Shown here one piece after another: positions 57,818 to 64,000 of a stretch of DNA of 64,000 nucleotides; position 1 is the stretch's first letter; each line of letters begins with the position of its first letter. The DNA comes from Macrotrachela quadricornifera (taxonomy: Eukaryota; Rotifera; Eurotatoria; Philodinida; Philodinidae), in NCBI GenBank assembly GCA_022393335.1, contig JAJEKB010022013.1, positions 210,248-274,247 on the forward strand, read 5' to 3'. Position numbers and translations under genes: made by a program. A model generated the notes under the pieces. That model saw only the letters and a list, made by a program, of their open reading frames with translations. It had not been told where the DNA came from and searched no databases.

Positions 57818-59496
57818 CTAGCGAGTGTGAAATAAGTAAAAGCAGTTTCTTCCATTTGAAACGCATAAAGCGAGTTTGCAACTTGAACATTCAACTGAAG
57901 ATCGTTGTTCATGAATTTTAGTGCTACAGTAGGCACATCTTCGAGCAATAGGTAACGGAAGATGAATACCAACATTAAAAAACCGTATTTCATCTGCAAT
58001 AGACACTTTTCTTTCACCTTTCTTTCGTCTGTTGACAGCAAAGTTCGTGACAGGTCTTCCTTTTCTCTTGTGCACTGGAGTTCTGGAATCAATTAGTTCT
58101 TCAGCAATATTAGCTAAAAAGTTCAAGTATTTCATACTGTCATTTGGATGGTCTCTACGGTATATGACAAAAGCATTCGATAATGCTACATTGAAAAAAT
58201 GGAAAAATATCCGTAGCCAATATCTTCTTGATCTTCTATCAACAGCATAATATCCAATCCGTTGATCAGCTCGATCTACTCCAACCTTTCCATGGTTATA
58301 ATCCAAGACCATTACTGGACAATCCATTTGAATTCTTTGCCCATTTTTCAATTTTCGTGTAATTATTGTCGCCTTAGTTGGATCAACAACGTTGGATATC
58401 ATATATACTGGTTTTCGATCCATCCATTTGACGATTGAAATGGAACTTTCAGCCAAAAATCTAAATTCACTATGGTTTATTTTGGTGTCATGAATAATTT
58501 CAGCTGGAATTTCTCTTCTGTTGATTCTAAGAGTACCAATGCAGTAAAATTCATCTTTAAGAAGTTGTTCAGCAAGTAATGGCGATGTAAAAAAGTTGTC
58601 GAAATAAATGTGGTGAAATTTCATCGATAGTCCTCTAGTCATTGACCAAACGATTTGTTCACCTAAAGTTTCCTGTCTTTCTGCTGATTTACCACAATAA
58701 ATTTGGAAATTGTATACATAACCAGTCAATGCGACGGCAAGTACACCAACCTTGTAACCCCTCTTGATCGGTTTTTCTTTAATATATTGTTTGAACGAGG
58801 ATCTGCCCTTCAAACTTTATCATCATCTCATAAATTGTCAATTTTTCTCCCACATCGAAGTGTGTCTGAAAATAATTTAGAAGCAGTTTGAGAAAATTTT
58901 GTGCTTTGATAAGTTTATTAGGTTGAAATTCTCCTCTTGTGATTGCTTTTGAATTGTCGACTAGATGCAAATTTCCCAAGACTTTTTTAAAACTCTTACA
59001 TGACATTGATGTTGAAACCTTTTCATTTCGCAAAGATGCATCTGTAGACCAATAGGAATCAATTGAGGGGTTCCTGGAATATCCCATAATGATGTTGACG
59101 GCAAGAAATTGTTCTAATTCGACTTTTGTGATATCAGTCCAGTTTGTGCCTCCTACTTTTTCATATTTCTGTCCTCCATAGAGATTTGTTTGTTCAAGAA
59201 TAAGATTGAAGACTTGATCGCAAAACAGTCTTCTAAATGTTTGAGTAGGAGATGCTGGTAATACGTTATAACATTTCTTTGACGACTGGAATACTTGCAC
59301 AAGAGGAAGACAAATTTGTCGTCCATAAACAATTAGTAGGTAATGAGGACAACAATGTTGTAATATTGCTAATTTCTTCACCTTTGGAATCGTCCTCGCT
59401 ACTTTGAATATCATCTTCACTCTCTTCAGAATCATCTTGTAATGCATTCATGCCAAATTCATTTACTGTTGTTGTCAACTTTGTAATGTGACTCAT
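57818..59496 (-). pseudogene. piggyBac transposase, inactivated
   Basis: Start at 59496 with an acidic N-terminus (DDSEESEDDIQSSEDD). A frameshift lies near 59270-59300, after which the DDE_Tnp_1_7 domain begins (QTFRRLFCDQVFNLILEQTN, NIIMGYSRNPSIDSYWS). A second frameshift is near 58790-58813. The third segment has RGYKVGVLAVALTGYVYNF, the second catalytic Asp in YFDNFFTSPLL, the third in NHGKVGVDRADQ, and the C-terminal cysteine-rich finger (CAYCSTK, ECSSCKLALC, RNCF). The first catalytic Asp, normally in (V/I)DExxIxFKGR, is replaced by Tyr: LTIYEMMIKF. With two frameshifts and a lost catalytic residue it is inactive. Confidence 0.88.
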
Positions 59497-59948
59497 ATTT
59501 ATCTACATACAATTGGAAATTTCGCAGAAATTATATTCTATTTATATTTTTCAATCCAACCATTACCACTCTAACAAAATAAACTATGCTCTTTACGCGT
59601 AAACGTATGTTTTTTTTTCTTTTCTTTCTTTCTCCACTCTGAATTATATACATTCATAATATATATTCCAGTCATTCTTTTTTTCCCCATGAGAATTATC
59701 GAAATTCCGATTCTTTCTTTTTCTAGTTTTTTTCTGTATTCGTTCCGCAGCTGAAAAACAAAAATATATGGCGTCAGTTTCTTTTTTACACAACTTGAAT
59801 TTGAACTCGAACAACCAAAAATAAATTATATCTATGCGGTGCTACAATATTTCCTATCAAAGTCATCGTTCCTGATTTAAAACTGTAGTCCTATGATCAA
59901 AAACAAAAAAGTGGGACATATGTGTCGTACCGCCCGTTAAAGGGTTAA

Positions 59949-60255
59949 TTAATTAATAAAACTGACTTCATATTCCGACTCCTTGCCCTCGATTATCCCT
60001 TGGACAAGTTTTATGAAAAAAATTGACAATTAATAATTAGTTCATAATTAATATTTAATTAATCAATAAAAACTGACCTCATATTCGGTCTCTCCACCCT
60101 CGATTACCTTTTTGTCAAGTTTTATGGAAACAATAATCTCTTCTATTTTCGTATTGTTCGACCAATCAGTGAAGTGCGCACATACAAGCAAGCAATCAAG
60201 CAAGTAAACAATTTATTTTTGTTAGACTCTTCTCTACGAGAAAGAGAATATTGAA
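59949..60255. repeat. Foldback element fragment, right of piggyBac
   Basis: Two units with AAAACTGACTTCATATTC / AAAACTGACCTCATATTC and CCTCGATTA(T/C)CC, as in the left arm of the foldback at 49447. Then GCACATACAAGCAAGCAATC and CTCTTCTCTACGAGAAAGAG, the same as its centre. It is probably the other half of the copy starting at ~50769. Confidence 0.6.
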
Positions 60256-60504
60256 AGGTCAAATAAAATAAAATAATAGGAAGAAAAAAAAAATATAATA
60301 TAATATAAGAATAATACAAGAAAAGAAAAATCATGGCCAACCAATTATTTTATTATAACAATAGGCGTCATCTATTCAATGATGAACAAATTATTATGAT
60401 AACGGTCAGATAAAATAAATCAATTGAGATTAATCCTACAAAAATTCATCGTATTCTAACATGAAATTATATTCTTCTTCTCATCAATTAAATGAATTAT
60501 TTCC

Positions 60505-60558
60505 ATCTATATTGAATAACTTTTACTGTTCCAAATCTAATAATTATTCAATATAGAT
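60505..60558. repeat. 15-bp-stem hairpin
   Basis: ATCTATATTGAATAA and its exact complement TTATTCAATATAGAT are separated by 24 nt. AT-rich, in the spacer before the LINE. Possibly a MITE relic. Confidence 0.5.
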
Positions 60559-60649
60559 AGACATAATTTATTCAATCCATGATATTTCTTCTTTATTAAT
60601 TCGCATGCCGGGTGAATTCTCAATTTACACAGGGCCTCACTAATACACA

Positions 60650-61920
60650 GTGGTAGTGGGAAGGCGTCCCTGGACTACCGGTAGCCAACCGTCAGGCATT
60701 CGGGCTAACAACTCGTCTGACGGACATAAAACCTTTCCTGCTAATCAAAAGAAGAAAATCAAGTGCGTAAATGCACAAAATAGTGTATTTTTTGGCGGAT
60801 GGAATGTTAGATCATGTGTTAAACAATCAAAGAAAGAACTTACTGTTAAACAACTGAACAAATATCGAATTCAAATTGCGGCTATTAGTGAAACATGTAT
60901 GTATGGCTTTGAAATTAAAATGGTTAATAATTATAGTATGATTTACCCTGGTTTACCGTCTATGAACAAAACCAGAAACGCTCATGGAGTAGCGTTTTTA
61001 TTAGATAAAAATGTTACTCAGGAATGGAAAAACTCTGGATCATATTGGGAAGCAGTGAGCGAAAGGATTATCAAGATTAGATTAAAATGCTCTATGATTA
61101 ACATTACTCTATTATCAGTTTACTCTCCAGTTAATCCAATTGATAAACAAATGATAGAAGCAACTGAAAAATTTTATAATGATTTACAAGATGCACTAAA
61201 TAATATCCCAACAGATGATACGATTATGATAATGGGAGATCTAAATGCTTATCATGGCCTTCAGCCATGATACATCATACCCTCTAAGACATTCTTAGTC
61301 ATATACATATGATCAGGATTCCTGAGTCATTCACACATGATCAGGATTCTCGAGTCATTCACGCATGATCAGGATTCTCGAGTCATTCACGCATGATCAG
61401 GATTCCTGAGTCATGAGTATTTGATAGTATATATATATATATTCGCTGTGTTTCCTTGGTGTGTGTGCTCTTCCTGATTTTTTCATTCACAAATAAACAT
61501 TGTTCTCACAATGCTAGAGTAGAAAGTGCACAACGTTCATCAATATTAAATAACGATATAGGTCCATTCACAGTTGATAAAACAAACGTAAATGGAACCA
61601 GGCTAATCGATTTCTATCTGCTAAACAACTTTGTTATATACAAGACTTTCTTTCATAATAAATTAATACACAAAACGTCTTGGATGCATCCTGGCTCAAA
61701 GACCTGGCATATGTTTGATTATACATTAGTGAACAAGAAATTTCGATCAAGCATTGAAGATTGCAGAATGTATAGAAGAGCTACAGGTACAATAGACACT
61801 GACCATCACTTAATGCGTGTCAAGATTAAACTTCATCTCAAATGCAGAAGAAAACAAATAAAGAGAACAAGACTTGATTATACGAAATTAAAAAATCAAA
61901 AGGTAGTAGAAATGTTATAA
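60650..61920 (+). pseudogene. LINE endonuclease region, interrupted by an insertion
   Basis: 60650-61249 has GGWNVRSCVKQ (N-terminal APE motif WNVRS), IAAISETCM (catalytic Glu), LLSVYSPV and ending IMGDLNA, the GDxN motif. It is then cut by a 261-bp insertion and resumes at 61511 with RVESAQ..NGTRLIDFYLLNNFVI, SWMHPGS..FDYTLV and TDHHLM, the final SDH/TDH active-site motif. Both halves fit together if the insertion and one 5-bp duplication are removed. The frame stops at TAA 61918-61920 and continues beyond it with recognisable coding text. Confidence 0.85.
61250..61510. mobile_element. 261-bp solo-LTR-like insertion with 5-bp target duplication
   Basis: ATGCT occurs directly before (61245-61249) and after (61511-61515). 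The insert starts with the hairpin TATCATGGCCTTCAGCCATG-ATA, contains four ~33-bp tandem units (CATGATCAGGATTC(C/T)(C/T)GAGTCATTCACGC), then a TATA run (61427-61441), a GT/CT-rich initiator-like stretch, AATAAA (61492-61497) and ends CACA. Promoter, polyadenylation signal and 5-bp duplication in this order match an LTR of a retrotransposon. It begins TA rather than TG, so a MITE is the alternative. Confidence 0.7.
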
Positions 61921-62399
61921 GAGGATCTCAGCAAAACCCTTCACCATGCGAAGGAGAAGAACATTAACATCCATGATAAATACAACCTTTTCATCGAATG
62001 TTTGAAAGAAAATACAGAGCAACATCTCAAATTAGATAACACAAAACGCAAACGAAAAGAGTGGATTACAGAGGAGATTACACAAGTAATAGAAAAGAAA
62101 TCCTTAGCGTTTCTTAATTGGCAACAACATCGTGGGACTAAACAAAAAAAAAATATATAAAAATAAATATAAACGTTATTGAAAACTGGCCAAATCTAAA
62201 AATTGATGCACGTCAGGTGAAATATTAGGATGAGATATGCGAAGAAATAGAGAAGTCTGTTATAACAAACAAACCAGCAACGGCCTTCTCAATGATTATA
62301 TGTCTCTGTGGTGGAAGCAAAAGTGTGGAAAATATGCCAATTCGAGACAAAACGGGAAAATTATTAATTAATGCAGAAGTTCGTTTAGAACGTTAACGT

Positions 62400-64000
62400 G
62401 AATTTTTTGAAGAACTACTCAATGCTCCTCAAATAATCAATCTTAATCTTATTGATGAAATTCCAATACCTACGTTAGCGGGGGAGAAAGAAACTCGTCA
62501 AAATGCTGAACCTTCATTAGAAGAAGTAAAGAATGCTTTATGTCAAATGAAATCCAAGAAAGCACCAGGTTATGATGAGATAACAGCTGATATTCTTAAA
62601 GCCGATGGAGCACCTGCACTTGCATGACTTCTTGAAATTTTTGTAGAGGTCTATGAAAGAATGAAGAGCTGGTGGGTAATTGGAATTTGGCTATTCTTAT
62701 TCGATTGTTTAAGAAAGGAGACAAACAACTGTATGATAACTACAGAGGAATATCCTTACTCAGTGTTATTAGTAAATTATTTTCTCGTATAATCCTCAGC
62801 CGAATACAACAACTCATTGATCATCAATTACTAGAATCGCAAGCTGGATTTCGTGCTGATAGATCAACAATCGATCAAATTTTTATATTAAAGATGACAA
62901 TGGGAAAAAGAGCAGAATTTAATAAACCATTATTTTTATGTTTTATCGATATCACCAAGGCGTATGACTCTGTCAACCGAGAATTATTATGGAAAGTGTG
63001 CCGAAACTGTGGTATATCAGAAAAACTTGTCAACCTGCTCAATATGTTATATAAAGACTCGCAGGCAAAAGTAAGAATTGAAGGTGAATTATCATTTATC
63101 TTTATGACCAAAACGGGAGTCTCACAAGGTGGTATACCATCTCCAATCTTGTTCAACATATTGTTCGACTTTATTATTAGAAAAGTTATACAAGATGTAG
63201 ATGTCCATAGAGTTCATTTTTCGTATGATAGTAATGATTTTTGTCATGGTCAACGAGAAAAGTATGAAAGGTTCAATATTGTGAGCTTATTATATACAGA
63301 TGATTTAGTCGCAATTTGCGAAACAGCCAATGATTTGGAGACATTCATTATAACTTTTGAGAAAGTTACACAAAAGTATGGACTTACGAAGAGTGTCAAG
63401 AAGATCTGTATTATGGTATAACAACAGTTCCAAGAAGATCACAACCGAATAGCTCTCAAAAAGAGGGAAGTGTATAATCATATTGCTGGCCTTAATATTC
63501 GTAATCAAACAATTGAAAAAGTAGGCTATTTTACTTATCTGGGCTGCAATATCACACGAGATCAACGCTTAGATAAAGAATTAGATACACGTTTGAAGAA
63601 AGCTGTTACAGCCTTTAATATGCTGAAACATGTGATTTGGTGCAGAAAAATGGTATCAACTGCATCCAGGCTCAAAATATTCAGGGCATGCATCCTTCCA
63701 GTTCTTCTGTATGGAAGCGAAACGTGGTCTACTACCAAGTTACATGAACGTACACTTAATAGTTTTTATATGAAATGTATTCGTACTATCGTTGGTGTCA
63801 ACTTGGGCGACAGAATCTCAAATGATACACTATTGACAATCACCGGTCAACCGTCGATAGAAAACATTATTCGTAGAAATAGGTTAAGGTGGTTTGGAAA
63901 TTTTAATAGGAGGCTTAACAACAACAATGAACCGTCAATGGTTAAAAAGGTGATGTTTTCATACTTTCCAAATGAAAAACGACCTCGAAATATGGGCATC
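62400..64000 (+). pseudogene. LINE reverse transcriptase and C-terminal region
   Basis: Before the long frame, SLEEVKNALCQMKSKKAPGYDEITADILKADG is the RT0/RT1 entry. The open part 62672-63421 carries WNLAILIRLFKKGDKQLYDN-YRGISLL, ESQAGFRADRSTIDQIF, CFIDITKAYDSVNR (first catalytic Asp), GVSQGGIPSPILFN and LLYTDDLV. The catalytic box reads YTDD where LINEs have (F/Y)ADD; both Asp are kept. After a stop at 63419 the frame resumes with HIAGLNIRNQTIEKVGYFTYLG, LPVLLYGSETW and MKCIRTIVGV, typical of the RTE/CR1-type C-terminus. Non-functional copy. Confidence 0.85.

Larger units (their letters stand above)
51118..59944 (-). mobile_element. piggyBac transposon, 8.8 kb, split by a second transposon
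   Basis: The termini CCCTTTAACGGGCG and CGCCCGTTAAAGGG are perfect 14-bp inverted repeats and both are flanked by TTAA (51114-51117 and 59945-59948), the exact piggyBac target duplication. The transposase gene is in the right half on the minus strand. Without the inner 5.4-kb insertion it would be about 3.4 kb, a normal piggyBac size. The left subterminal part also carries the palindrome TTATCATGCATGATAA. Confidence 0.9.
60605..64000 (+). mobile_element. AP-endonuclease LINE (RTE-like), runs off the window end
   Basis: One non-LTR retrotransposon body in order: a less AT-rich 5' leader (60605-60750), AP endonuclease, linker, reverse transcriptase, and C-terminal region ending with RRNRLRWFGN near 63890, which resembles the RWFGH motif of RTE-like LINEs. 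The frame is broken many times (stops near 61918, 62396, 62625, 63419; frameshift near 62670), so this copy is dead. No RNase H domain is visible within the window. The 3' end is not included. Confidence 0.85.

Noticed and set aside
1..64000. tRNA and rRNA genes
   Set aside because: No A/B box pair with a cloverleaf fold or rRNA-like conserved stretch was noticed on either strand; a tRNAscan run would settle it.

Overview
The window is eukaryotic, AT-rich and gene-sparse, with protein genes split by very short introns (about 45-75 bp, GT-AG) and a heavy load of DNA transposons, foldback/MITE hairpins and one LINE. A bdelloid rotifer (Adineta/Rotaria type) is the best guess. The reasons are the compact introns, a decayed F-box protein of a style I associate with bdelloid genomes, a tandem pair of divergent rhodopsin-like receptors, and a GFA-domain gene of a kind often acquired horizontally. 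The organism is an inference; no marker gene proves it.

Layout. 1-3.3 kb: hairpin cluster and a foldback element with long inverted repeats that contains a second inverted-repeat element and a dyad-bearing tandem array. 3.5-3.9 kb: F-box pseudogene. 5.4-5.6 kb: hairpin MITE. 6.2-6.7 kb: GFA/CENP-V-like gene. 8.1-9.0 kb: pogo/Tigger-type element that has lost its catalytic core but keeps its DNA-binding end and a PCNA-binding-like tail. 11.1-11.6 kb: degenerate repeat family. 12.2-14.2 kb: 661-aa protein joining a C3HC4 RING finger to a P-loop GTPase that resembles immunity-related GTPases. 15.1-15.9 kb: two hairpin MITEs. 18.3-32.9 kb is the conserved gene block: a SET/MYND methyltransferase (SMYD5-like), UBR3 (E3 ubiquitin ligase, many exons), SIRT4 head-to-head with UBR3 across 179 bp, and NAT9. 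33.3-37.5 kb: two paralogous 7TM receptors. 42.9 kb: small secreted cysteine-rich peptide gene. 45.5-46.8 kb: decayed mariner-like element.

47.9-64 kb is a transposon graveyard. It holds a 35-bp minisatellite, repeats with a GACA tail, and a foldback element with arms built of tandem units. Next comes a piggyBac element (51118-59944, TTAA duplications, 14-bp perfect TIRs) that has been split by a second DNA transposon (51882-57301, 8-bp target duplication, about 20-bp TIRs). The inner element carries a 784-aa transposase-like protein of a family I cannot name with certainty and two accessory reading frames. Last is an AP-endonuclease LINE whose endonuclease is interrupted by a 261-bp insertion that looks like a solo LTR with a 5-bp target duplication.

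The host genes do not form a pathway. UBR3 and SIRT4 may share a bidirectional promoter. The most novel items are the RING-GTPase fusion and the nested 5.4-kb transposon.
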